Positions 22,060-32,660 of a stretch of DNA of 64,000 nucleotides are shown here, in pieces. The DNA lies in contig CAUYUJ010019889.1 in the NCBI GenBank assembly GCA_963575745.1, positions 27,501 to 91,500 of the forward strand. Direction: 5' to 3'. The notes beneath the pieces are model-generated. The model searched no databases. It saw only the letters and a program-made list of their open reading frames with translations, and was not told the DNA's origin. The stretch is from Prorocentrum cordatum. Lineage: Eukaryota > Sar > Dinophyceae > Prorocentrales > Prorocentraceae. The position numbers and the translations under genes are program-made. The stretch's first letter is position 1, and each line of letters begins with the position of its first letter.

Positions 22060-23130
22060 CCATCCTCGCGCGCCCCTGGATGCACTTGCTGAGCGACGCA
22101 CCGCACTGAAACCCCGTGAATCTCTTCGACGTGGCCTCGCAGAGCTGCGTCCCAAGGGTGCAAGCCACACCGTCGCACCTCCTGCGCCGTCGCGCTCCTG
22201 TACGCGACCTTCCACGCGCACCCTTCGCAAGCGCGCGACACTCCCGGGGCTTTCTCCCCCGAGTTAACGTCGAGCTCCTTCTGGGTGAGCGTAGGGCGCG
22301 GGCGTGTGAACTGGTTGGACGCCGACTCTGCCACGTCCGCCCATTTCTGAAACTCGCACTTCCCTCCAAACGCAGGGCGACATACTACGTGACACATATC
22401 TCTGCCACAACGCTCGCCCCCCGCCTCTGCCTCCCCAGAATCGCCGGCAGCCTCCGGCCCTGGCGCCGGCGCGGCAGGCGCCGAAACGCCCGCGCCTCCG
22501 ACGGGCCCCGGCCCCCTGGCCGCACAAGCAGAAGACTCCGCACTCGGGCCGAGCACCTCGGGAGCTGGCTGGCTCGGCTGCTCCGCGGGCCGCCCAGATG
22601 CCCCCGCGCGCGGCCGCCGCGGCGTCGGGTGCGGCGGCGGCGGCGGCGGAATCGCCAGCGACGTGGAGGCAGACAACCGCGCCTCCGCAGAGCAAGCCCC
22701 TGCCCCCGCAGCACTGCCCGCAAGCGCTCCCGAAGCGGCGCCAGCCCCCGCGCCCTGCCGCGCCAGCACCTCGAAGCGCTCGAAGTGCGAGCGCACAACG
22801 CCAGGCCCACCGCGATCCTGGACAGCCGCGAACACAAGTGGCTCCCCGCCGTCATGCAGGTAGCTCCGCAGGTACGTCAGCTCGCCCGTGACGACCGCGT
22901 GCTCGAATACAGCCACGTTCGCCCCCGCACATTTGACAAGCGCGATCACCTCCAAGTCGCTCAGAAAATAATTCTCGCACGGTGCCACCATGGCCGCCAA
23001 GTAATACGGATGCAGCGTGTCATAAAAGTTGTCAATCGGGAACGGGCTCTCCACGTAGACGGACCTCCTGGCGTCTTCGATCGCCTCGCCGAAGGCAAAT
23101 ACTGACGCCAGCTCTACCTCCTGCTGGGCC
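22060..23130 (-). pseudogene. Helitron 1 OTU-like protease C-terminal half and Cys/His finger
   Basis: Continues the protease with ENYFLSDLEVIALVKCA and ends the domain with VVRSHFERF. Its His (codon 22785-22787) is the likely catalytic partner of the Cys encoded at 23743-23745. A long Pro/Ala/Gly-rich linker follows, then a Cys/His finger (CEGC, CGLH, H..H at 22117-22235) located as in the second element. The frame is one base off from the N-terminal half; the shift falls at a run of nine C at 23129-23137. Confidence 0.7.
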
Positions 23131-23859
23131 CCCCCCCGGGCCGCCCAAGTACCACGACGACACCACCTGACTCACAATATGCAGCACGACGTCAAAATTG
23201 CCCACTCCCAGACATTCGACGACGCCTTGATATAACCGCCGAGCCTCGAGGAGATTTTTGAATAGTACGTCAAGCTTCGTCGCCCCTGGCACGCTGTCGC
23301 AGGGCTGATTGAAATCGTCACGTAAGTCAAGCGTTACCAGCAAGGGCTCCACGAGCAGCGCTCGGAACTCTATCTTCTTGCATACATCTGCGAATCGATC
23401 CACAATGACGTCCCGTTTCTGACAGAACACATTGTACGCGACTTCCCCGGCCTCGACCGCGCGGGCGAGCTCCTGGCGCAAACCGACGTTTTCGGCCGAT
23501 ACACGTCGCCACACCGCCCCCCCCTCGTCCGACACGGGCCCTCCGCCACGAGCATTGGGACAGACGCAGGGCTTTACCAGCTCCTTCCACAGCACCCCCG
23601 CGAGTTCCTCAACCAAGGACGAGTCGTTCACATTGCGTCGAAACTCGGCCGCTGTGCTGCCGCACGAATCAAACAAGAATTGGCGAGGACTAGTCTTCTC
23701 CAGCTGGCCGCCGCGCTCTTCCCCATACACTGAGTGGATGGAGCACGCACCGCCCCCACAGGTGGGTATGATTCGAGCTTCTTCACCCAGCGCTCTCTGA
23801 ACGCTTGGCGGCGCCCCTTCGGCGGGCCCGACAAGCCGCCGCAAGCGCACGCGTGGCAT
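23129..23859 (-). pseudogene. Helitron 1 OTU-like cysteine protease, N-terminal half
   Basis: From a Met at 23859 the protein runs to IPTCGGGACSIHSVYGE, with the predicted nucleophile Cys39 at codon 23743-23745, followed by QFLFDSCGSTAAEFRR. OTU-fold proteases occur in several Helitron lineages, where their role in transposition is not established. The Cys-to-His distance is about 320 residues, longer than a minimal OTU domain, so the assignment is by motif and position. The frame is lost in the C9 homopolymer at 23129-23137; a one-base change there would restore continuity. Confidence 0.65.
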
Positions 23860-26336
23860 GCACAGTCAGCGCATGAAGCTATAGTGCTACAGTCAGCGCA
23901 TAAAGCTCGCCAGCCAGAAATGCAAAGTGCCAGCGGGGCCGCGCTCGACGAGGATGACCTCGGAGCGCGGGCTGCACGCGCCCTCCACGCCGCCTTCTTG
24001 AGCCAACATGTTTACGGAAACTGCGGGCCATCGACCTCGACGGCAGGTCGACGACCAAGGCCAGCCTAGAACGCCACACGTCGCGCCCTCGCAGTGCCGC
24101 CCTGGACACGGGCGGCTTTCCAGCCCGCGCTGCCTCGAGCAAAATGCGATTAGCTTCGCCCCCCTCTGGGTGACCTTGCGCCCCTCCCCCCGCACTGCCC
24201 TTGTCGTCGTCCCCCTACCCCTGAACCTCTTCACCCCCGCCTGCGGCGATTCCGCAGCCTGGCTGACCCCCGAGGAGCTCGGGCCTGAGCGACGTGCGTG
24301 CGCGGAACGTCTAGGCCTCTGTGGGCGGCGACAGTGCGACACCCACGCCAGAGCTCGACTGCATTACATTGGGTTCGGAAGAAGACCAACGCTCGCTTCG
24401 ACGTCCTCTCGGTCCCGCTACGCGCCCCAAAAGCCCGCGTCGGAATCCCCCCGGGCATCGCCCCTCGCCAGAATGCGGGTTGCATGTGCCGACGAGGCAC
24501 TCTCAAATACAATCACTTTCCCCGCGAAGAACCTCACCTTCAAAATGCAATCAAATCCCCACGAGAGGTACCCCCTTCCTCCCGCGTCCCACCTCTCCTC
24601 TTCTGCGATTGCTGACCTCCTCTGCATCTCAGCGGAACTCGCCGTACCGCGTGACGCAACGGTTGCGACAAGAACACTCGCCACCCCCTCCGAATCATGG
24701 CTGGCATTACGATTCCACTAGAACCTCTCATGCCGGGCCTGGAACGGTCGATTGCCTGACGAAGCGTTCCCTCACAAAGGAAAGCGAGGAGAGTGGATGA
24801 GGAAACGGAGATCTAGGGAGGGACACAGGGGGAGTGGATGTGCGCACAGAGAAGATTGCCAATAATGCGCGGAGATGCATCCCTGGAGGCTCGCTCGCAC
24901 ATCCCCACACGCGGGGCTCAGGCACGAGAGAAGAAAGCCCCCGCCCCGCGGCGTCGCCCCCGCCCGCCCAGCCCACGGACGTCCGTCAACTACAACGACC
25001 GGGCTGGGCGCGGGCCACGAATGTCAACCCCCCGCGCAAACGCCAACCCGGCGCAGACGTCAACCTGGCACACGCCACGACATCAGGCGCGACAATCTTC
25101 GCACCCCCCCCCCCCCGGCATCTCCCAGCGCCCCCCCGAAAACTGCGCTCCAACTCCACGCCCATTGCCCGCGCCCTTCTGCGCAACACGAACAGACACA
25201 TAACTCACTACCCTCGCAGCACATCCGCTCCCGCGTTCTCGGGCGCAGCACCTGCGTAGACGCACTACCCGAAACGCTGTGTAGCGCCACTCCCCCCCTT
25301 CTGCACATGCATCTCCACGACAGCGCAAGCAATGCAAAGCGACGATCGACAAGCACTGAGACAGAAAGCGAAACAAGAACAGCACGAGAGCACGCGGCCG
25401 ACGACGACATTCCGGAGTTTCGACCAATCCTGCGCCAACTAACGCTACTACCCGGGATGCGACCGTCTGCGATGCCTCAGGCTGCCCCGCACTGCCCCCG
25501 GCCCCGGCCCACTGAAAACCCGCGCGGGCGGCTCGGGGGACGCGCCGCACTCGCACCCCCACCGGCCTCTCTGCACCGATCCCAATGAGACGCGCGGACG
25601 CCGCTCGACACCGCAGGCACGCCCTGAATCACCTCACTTCGAGCGTTGCGCCGCGCGAAGCGCGACCCTGGCGCATCTCCACCGCTGCGCTGCCGCGGAC
25701 AAAAGAAGACCTGCATCTCAGACCACGAAGCGCGACTCGCGGCTATCTTCGCGCCCATGCGAGCTGCTTTTACGGCGCCCTCGCTGCCCGGTCGCGCCGC
25801 GCAAGCCGCCGGGTGGAGAGCGCAAGTGAGAGAGGATGCTGGGCATGCCTTCGGAGAACAAGCTACGCGATGACCGCGGCCACCGCAAAGCTGGAAGGCT
25901 TTCGAAGCGGCCGGGGACTCTCGGACTTCCTCAACAGACGCCGAACAAAGAGAGACGGACGCAGAGGGAGAACAGGAAGCACAAATCACAGTAACTGGAG
26001 CCTGTTTCCCCACGCGCTCGCTACAGTGTCGGAGAAAACAGGGAAACTGAAAACGACATCCAGAACTACTTGCGCGCCCAGAGTGGGCACTATTCGAAAT
26101 TGCTGGACTGCGCATGCTCTGCTACACCACCCCGACAAGCTCTGCACTCGGCCTGCCATCAGGCAGCCCGTCATCGAGCGATGCATCATGGCGCGCCCGA
26201 GCCCTGGGCGAGCAAAACAGCCACCACCGCGGGCCTGCGCTAGCCACCGCAACGCGGCTCTCATCACTTGATGGCAAAGATCGACCAAAGGCGCCACCAA
26301 CACGAGCCTCTGCCAGCCTACGCAATACCGTTCCCG
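23860..26336. other. Spacer between the two Helitrons, no gene recognised
   Basis: About 2.5 kb of GC-rich sequence with many overlapping open frames but no domain I recognise. It begins with a 27-bp tandem duplication (CAGTCAGCGCAT.AAGCT at 23863 and 23890). Near 26230-26345, CACTTGATGGC and CACCTGATGGC recur in a weak tandem. Any missing helicase of element 2 would be expected here, and I see none of its motifs. Confidence 0.5.
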
Positions 26337-26948
26337 TCACCTGATGGCGATTTCCATGGTCGGTTCTGGGACAACGTCGAGTTGCATGACGGGCATGAGA
26401 AGCGCGCCCTTGAGAAGGTACAGCATGCCTGGGGCGCTACCATTAGGCTTCCGCCCCGTCCCGCGGCACACCACGGCACGCATGCCGTCTGCGAGCGCCC
26501 GACTGCCAGCGTCATGGCCCACGGCGCAACACTGGATGAAGGCCCCTGCAAGATCCACGAGGCCAAACGCGCGCTTAGGGCCCCCGGCAACCGTCGCTCC
26601 CGTGTCCTGCACCTTTGTTACGACGCCGGAGAAAGCCCCACGGAATGGTGCCTCCAACCGGTCTTTCAAGCCGAAGAAGTCGACGCAAACGCCGTGCGCC
26701 GGCACCTCGCACGGACGCCTGGGAGCCACGAAAGGAGACGACGCCGTCACCACCGCCATTACTTTGGCGACAGGCATGAGAGGACTCCGCGCCGAGCTCG
26801 CGTGCAGCGTGCGGATCGGAGTCACCATGGCCCCGTTCCAGTCGCTCGAAGATAAACCAGTCACCCGCACGTTCGTCGCGCGAATGATCGGCTTCGCGCG
26901 CTGCTCTGACCGCCCGCCCCGCCCTGCCCCCGTCTGTCTGACGGCCAC
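26337..26948 (-). CDS. Helitron 2 RPA-like OB fold, distal
   Basis: In the same frame as the upstream segment after a TAA at 26949-26951. It contains GVVTKVQDTGATVAGGPKR, then FGLVDLAGAFIQCCAVG, DGMRAVV and GMLYLL. That is the strand pattern of an RPA-type ssDNA-binding OB fold, where a FxLVD..G.xxxxxxxG core is typical. Plant Helitrons can carry RPA-like genes or domains, so an ssDNA-binding role is plausible. It either belongs to the upstream protein with the TAA as a disabling mutation, or has its own unseen start. Confidence 0.55.
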   Translation of the reverse strand: MAVRQTGAGRGGRSEQRAKPIIRATNVRVTGLSSSDWNGAMVTPIRTLHASSARSPLMPVAKVMAVVTASSPFVAPRRPCEVPAHGVCVDFFGLKDRLEAPFRGAFSGVVTKVQDTGATVAGGPKRAFGLVDLAGAFIQCCAVGHDAGSRALADGMRAVVCRGTGRKPNGSAPGMLYLLKGALLMPVMQLDVVPEPTMEIAIR

Positions 26949-28765
26949 TTATGTTAAGAACTGTTTGACGGCGTCGTCCCACAGGATCAGGATAAGAGGC
27001 CCCTTGCGGTCCATGACGAGCACGTCCATGGCCAACGTTGTCTTCTCGGGCACGCTCGCCTTACGCTTGGATGGCGACTCACCAGCATCCCCCTTCCCGA
27101 CGGCTCGGGGCGTCCCGTCGCGCGCCAGCACGTACCCTTCGTACACGAAATAGCCGTCCATGCTGCCAACGCCATACACCGAAATGCTTCCGATATACTC
27201 TGCGGCATCTGCCTGGGGAACCGCCGTGCGAGCCTCCACCGACAAATCTCCCAACTCCCCCTCGACTCCCAGATCACCGCGGCTCATCCTTGGGCCCTCA
27301 GCGCGTCTGGCCTTGGTCGCTGGTCTGGACGAAGCCGCGCCGCGCGCCGACTGGAGGGCAGGCGACGCCGCGCCATGCGCCTGCGGGCCGCCCAGCTCGC
27401 GCTTCGTCTCGAACACGCCACCCTCCGTCATGCTCTTGAGAACGAGGTAGCACTGCTCCTTGCAGAAGTTCGCTGGCGGGTCTTCGGGCAACGCGGCCCT
27501 CAGCGCCGCCAAAATGGCCCGGCCGCAGTCCGCCCACGTCGTCGCAAGCGCCTGCCCCACGGCGTCGAAGTCATCCCTGCCCCTCCCAACGAGCAATGCT
27601 TCCTCGACCGTCACGCCCAAGCCTTCGGTGCTCTCGTCGGGCAGAATCATCGGCAGAGCGGGCCTGTGCTTCGGCTGCGGCGCGCCATGGAAGCTCGGGT
27701 TCCGCGGCCGCTCATTCCGCACAAGGACCCACCTGTGCCGAGTCGTTTCCATGCCAGGCACGTCTGGGAACGCCACCCATCTGTCACATCCTTCACCGCG
27801 AACGACGTAATCCGTTCCAGGGGTCAACGGAGGCTCTGGCCCGATGGTCCGTTTCGCTCGCTCTAGTTTCGCTCTGCCGGCTTGTGTGAGAACCGCGTGA
27901 TACACTGCTTCGTCGTCTTCGCCTTCCTCTTGTTTGCACTTCGGCTTCGTCAAAAACCGCGTCAGCTCGAGTCGCCAGTACCTGTAAAACTCATACACAG
28001 ACAAAAACTTCAGCTCTGGAGCCCACTCAGAGTCCAATGGGCGCATGCCATGCAGCACTGCTGGGTTGTTCGAAACTACCCTGGGCCTCTTCGCACGCCT
28101 GCCATCGCGCTCGATATGGCACCGCCCTGGCCCCGACCTGTCTGACGCCACGCCGCACTCGCGCTCGACGAGGCGTACCACATCGAAACCAGGGACCATG
28201 GCCGTCTTCGTTGTCTTCATGCTCTCTGCGGCCGTTACGTCTCGCGCATCCCCATATGCGCGCAGGTTCACACTCTCCTGCGCTGAACGCACAATCCCCT
28301 TCCCGTACAGGTCCGACAGAAGCCGCGTGATGTGCCTGTGCGCCACGCACGACGCACTCCTGTCCTTCACTTTCTCACTCAGTGCATGATGGCCCTTTTT
28401 GATTTCCTTCACCTCATTGAACGACGTGGCCAGCCGCTTCGCTCCGTAGTCACACGCGTAGCCCGCCTGCGCGTTCTGCGCACGCTGCGCCGCGAGAACG
28501 ATATCTTTCGCCTGCGCCCCTTCCCAGCACCTTTCTTTGCAAACCGTCCCGTCGTGCGTGTCTTCCAGGATTGGAAACCGATGCGGCAACTGCAGATCCG
28601 AGTTGAAATTCAGTCCCACCCCACCGCTCAGAATTGCAGGCAGCGTGCCGTTGAGATTCTCTTCGTTTTGCGGCCCGTGCAGACATCCGGTCATGTCTCT
28701 CCGGCCCGTGCTCGGCATTGCGCGGCTTCTGAGGAAGCCCTGGCACAATAGAACGGTCTTATCTA
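26949..28765 (-). CDS. Helitron 2 conserved middle region and proximal OB fold
   Basis: A 600-codon frame. It opens with LCQGFLRSRAM and FNSDLQLPHRFPIL, which align with NADMKFPHRLPIL of Helitron 1. FLSVYEFYRYW and RPALPMILPDE also have counterparts there. Past that point the two elements diverge: instead of a PIF1 helicase, this one has MDVLVMDRKGPLILILWDD, which resembles the RPA-type core ending in a Leu-Trp motif. The frame closes at TAA 26949-26951, directly followed in frame by the second OB-like segment. Confidence 0.65.
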
Positions 28766-28893
28766 CCTGCCACGTAGTCCGCGGGAAGAAGCTTTTTGCA
28801 CTTGGTCGGATCGTCGTCCCGCTGACAAAGAAGTAACGGCATCATCTGGCGTTTCCGCGCGTTATACTTGTGCACGTGGTTCTGGCGGTACCC
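28766..28893 (-). pseudogene. Helitron 2 Rep-to-middle connector in shifted frame
   Basis: Encodes QNHVHKYNARKRQMMPLLLC then CQRDDDPTKCKKLLP, the counterpart of the CMPKGKTGCKADFP block in Helitron 1. It lies in a different frame from both neighbours. The upstream shift is at a CCCC run (28891-28894). The downstream shift is near 28766-28770 in a non-repetitive context, so at least one indel here is not explained by homopolymer error. Confidence 0.65.
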
Positions 28894-28894
28894 C

Positions 28895-30231
28895 TGACCG
28901 CGCTTTCCGATACCACCACGTGGCGCCGCTTGTCGTCTCTCCCGCGTCGTCGGCTGTCCCACTCATACCTAGCGCCCGCTCGATCTGTGCATCTGACTGC
29001 GCTAGATACTTCTCCCCGCCCAGAAGGTCATCCGTTCCTCCATACGCTGGCCAATTACCCTCAACCCGCTCCTTCTCTTGTCGCCACGCGTCGACGTCTT
29101 CGTAGACCTGTCTGGATACGTGCCGCTTGTACTTGGCGTACCCGCATAGCAATTCTGCCAGCCTCTCCCGAGGGAGCCGAAGAATCTCGTGTAGCGGCGT
29201 GTGCTGATGCATACACTGCACGAAAAGTTGCGCGTGCACGTGCAAGCTCCCCGCTGACTTCTGCGCATCTATGGACCCGTGCAGTCCATCCACCCTTCCG
29301 GCGCACCCCCCTATAAGCTTCGCGTTACTGCCATTCAAATCCGCACACTTGCAGTCGGGGCAGCGCGGGCACCAGCGCAGACCAAATAGACGCGACCAAA
29401 CCAAACCAACTATCGTGCGGAATCCATCCACGCCCGCCAGCGGGTCCCGCGCCAAACACGCCAGACGCGCCTTCACGTCGGGGATGTCCCTCTCCAATGT
29501 GCCCACTGGCATTGCCACATACACGTCGTCTGCGGCGGCATCGCGTTCCTGGGTCCAATCGGGCTCCCACAGGCCGCCGTGCGCGCTTCCGAACTCGGCC
29601 TGCACGCGTCGCCTGTTCACCGGGTCATCTCGACGAGATCGACTCATGCGCATCATTATGAGATTATGCCTCTCGTCGGGTGACATGGTGAAAAACACTG
29701 GAACGCCTTGGGCAACCCGCGCCGCATGCGTGTCGCACCGCATCAGTGTCCGCATCTCATTCGTTCCCGCGATCTTCCGGTTGATTGCCTGCGCCCCCCG
29801 AACCATCCGCTGCGCGGTCTCTGACAACGACGTCACAAATTTCAACTTATTCACATCGCCGTTCACCGCGCGATGTTGACCGGTGCCTGGCTCCTCGTAG
29901 CTCCCCCGCAGCGCTTCCACTATGCTGACCGCTGCTTCTTCCATGTACGAGAAATCGCGGTCCCCCTGATCTTCCACCTGCTCGTGGTCCGCGAATAAAC
30001 GCATGCTTCTCGACGTGTTCAGAGCGCTCTGGTACAATAACGAAGACATTGTGAAGCCAAACCGCCAATCTCGCCGGAGCTGCGATTCCACGCGCCGGGT
30101 CATGATGCGCGTCCAGAGAGGAAGTTCGACTCTTGGGGCCTCCGGCCCCCGCCTGTGGCGACTCGTCTCTGACCATTCCGGCATGTCGGGCATGCCCGTG
30201 CCGAACTTGAAACAGAAAGGGAAAGCCACGC
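28895..30231 (-). CDS. Helitron 2 Rep, HUH nuclease
   Basis: Rep domain of a rolling-circle transposase. It contains AFPFCFKFGTGMPDMPEWS, then GVPVFFTMSPDERHN, a CPRCPDCKC knuckle, GRVDGLHGSIDAQK and the HUH motif HVH in SLHVHAQLF (codons 29234-29242). Two tyrosines follow in GYAKYKRH and another in QVYEDVD; which serves as the catalytic Tyr is not determined. In the family HUH coordinates a divalent metal and Tyr attacks ssDNA. The domain is entered from the upstream frame by a one-base shift in a run of eight A (30232-30239). Confidence 0.8.
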
Positions 30232-32660
30232 AAAAAAAACCAAGGCACGAACTGGCTCATCATCTCGGTGCCTGGCGACACAACCAGGCGCAAACGCATT
30301 TTTTCCGCCCAGGTGCCGCGACCCGCTTCGTCCATGAGCACGAGGTTGTGCCGCTGAGTGGTCTCCCCGACCTCAGCCACGCTGCGCATTCCACTGCTCG
30401 TGCACCGCAAACGCCCGTTCTCCCGATCGCCGAGAAAGTGCGCGGTCAATGCAACAACGTGATCTCTCCACGCTGCAGCTGCGAAGCGCACTCCTGCGTC
30501 GCCCGGCCCGCTCGGCGCTTTCTGGTCGTCACCAGCTTCCGCTGTCACAGCGCCGACGCCTTCCGCGAGCCGCGCGAACGCGGACTCCGTCATCGCGTTC
30601 GCGTCCACGTCATTAAAGCTGGACTTCTCCATCACCACCATGTTCGGGATGCGGCGATTCACGTCCTCGCAGGCTTCTTCGACCGTCGCTTTCGCGCCAT
30701 CCGACGGCGTCGCGTTTTTTTGCACCATCACCTTGTCCAAGTGGTTGTCATAGGGAAGCAGGCGAATGAGTTCTGGCGGAACGCCGTTCCTCGGCAGGCT
30801 CTCTGCGCGCGCATCCACGCGGGCCGCGTCCTCGTGCGCGAACGCCCGGCGCCCGCGGGATATCATCTTTTTGATATGGTGCTTCACAACGTCCCGCCGC
30901 ACTGTTGCCTGATGGATGAACTGCGGCAGGTTCTGCTTCGTTGTAGCGTCGCTCACCTTCAATAGAACCTGCACTACATGGGCGAGCTCACTACCCACGC
31001 GCGGCAAGGCGACGCCTCCCGCGCTCTGTTGGAATCTCTCCTTTCGCCGCAATTCTGCAAGGATGCCCTGCCACGGCAACGCGAACGAGGTTGCATTCCC
31101 GCGCGCCGCAACCCGCGTTTCCTGCATCCCTGCGACCGAGTCGAACAGATTATGGTACTTCACTTCCAGCGAAAAGCATATCATCGAGGTTATGCACGGA
31201 CTGCAACATATCATCTCCATCACGGTCATTCCGTCGTCGTACATGCTGCGTGGTCCATAGAACGTCATAAGATCGTTCGCCAGGCAGCGCGCAGGCATCA
31301 CTAGCTTCTCCCGTGCCTCTGCCCCGTCCCACTTCACGTTCGGGGCCTTGAGGCCCGCGGCGCACTCCCGACAGACCGGCACTTCACACTGAGGACACGC
31401 GGTCTTCGCTTCCACGCACCCGCCCGTGCAGCGCACATCCTCTGGACAGCATAACAAGTCGAACCAGCCCCCGGGCACTCCTGACCCACGAGAGCACTGC
31501 ACGCGCAGCTTATAATCGCGGAATTCTTCCACATGTTTCATCAGGTCGAACTGCTCGTTTCCCTCCTCGTACCTGCACCTCCGCAAGTACGCAGGGAGAC
31601 CGAACTCCCGCCGGGCGTCCGCGATGGACCACGCACCCAGGCGCGCTACTCGAGACCTATCTCCTGGATCGCTCTCAAACAATTTCCCCCATGAAATTTC
31701 GTTGTTTTCTCGGTCGGCCACCCAGGGAAATGACCAGGCGCAGAGAAAGCACATCGGCGCACACACGTTCCCGCTGGCTGTCGCGTCCGCATATACTTTC
31801 AGGCTGCGTCGATGCATTGCGCACGTGGAGAGCGGCGCATCCTGTCGCGTCTTCTGCGACACCACTTCGCTGCACGCCGCCAGAATCCTCTCGCTTTCCT
31901 CGTGTGCCGGGGAGTACGTGTCTGCGATTGGCTGTAGGACTTCCCCGTGCCCCACGGCCACGTGCTCGATCAACTCCGCTTCTGCGTTTCCCGACCATCG
32001 ACAGCCGCGGAACGCGCAGTGCGCAGCCGGTAGTTCAACCACACTGTCTTCGGCCAACGCTTCCCCCCACGGAACGGACGGGTCTTCCGGGTCACCGGGC
32101 GCGCCCGGGGACTCCCGCAAGAGCTCCGCCGCTTCTGCCACGGCCTTTTCTCGGGTCCTCCGAGGATCTGGCGAGTCCGGGTTCACGCGGGCCGCAAAAA
32201 AACACTCCTGCGCCTCGTCCGCCTCTGGGGTTTCGATGCGACACGGAGTCTCGCGGTCCGCGGCGTCGCCCCGCGCGCCCCCATGCACATCCGCCGCGGT
32301 CGCGGGGCCTGCAGAACCCGCCCGGTTTCCGCACGCCCCCTCGCGGCACCCTTCGCCACAGACACTGGCGCACCCGCGCGCGGGAACGCACGCGCGTGGG
32401 CCGTCGTTTCCACCTGTCGTGGCGCCTCCAGGCACCGCTCGCCGAATGCGTTTCGGAGCTGTTGCTGGCGGGCGTTCGCACCCTGCCGTCGCCACGACAT
32501 CCACGCCCCCCTTCCCGTCGTCTCCTCCCCCGGCGACCCTTTCACCCAGGCGCGCCGCCGACGCGTCCGGACCCACTGTTCGCGGTGTCCCCGACGGCGC
32601 GTTCGGTTCTCGTTCGGCCCGCCCACCTGCGCCGCCGACCCCGCCCCCCCCCCGCGCTGT
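30232..32660 (-). CDS. Helitron 2 C2H2 finger and DUF6570-like region
   Basis: A long frame starting inside a Gly/Arg/Pro-rich linker. A classical C2H2-like finger lies at 31962-32022 (CAFRGC, then H and H with a four-residue gap in EHVAVGH). It is followed by CFLCAWS, LLCCPEDVRCTGGC and the CPQCEVPVCREC knuckle, matching Helitron 1 in order. The C-terminal part has LPYDNHLDKVMV and a NLVLMDEAGRGTWAEK segment just before the Rep N-terminus. It is joined to the USP frame through a C10 homopolymer (32644-32653). Confidence 0.75.

Larger units (their letters stand above)
10634..23859 (-). mobile_element. Helitron 1 (OTU type), degenerate
   Basis: A minus-strand coding series of about 13 kb in the order OTU-like protease, Cys/His finger, Cys-rich DUF6570-like region, Helitron Rep, conserved middle region, PIF1-family helicase, helicase C-terminal motifs and Cys-rich tandem tail. 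This order and the Rep-helicase pairing are diagnostic of Helitrons. The termini (5' TC, 3' hairpin and CTRR) were not located, so the limits given are those of coding similarity. It is inactive by sequence: an in-frame TAG at 20854-20856, frameshifts near 23129, 22050, 19045-19140, 13780 and 11770, and RVH in place of the catalytic HUH. Confidence 0.85.
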
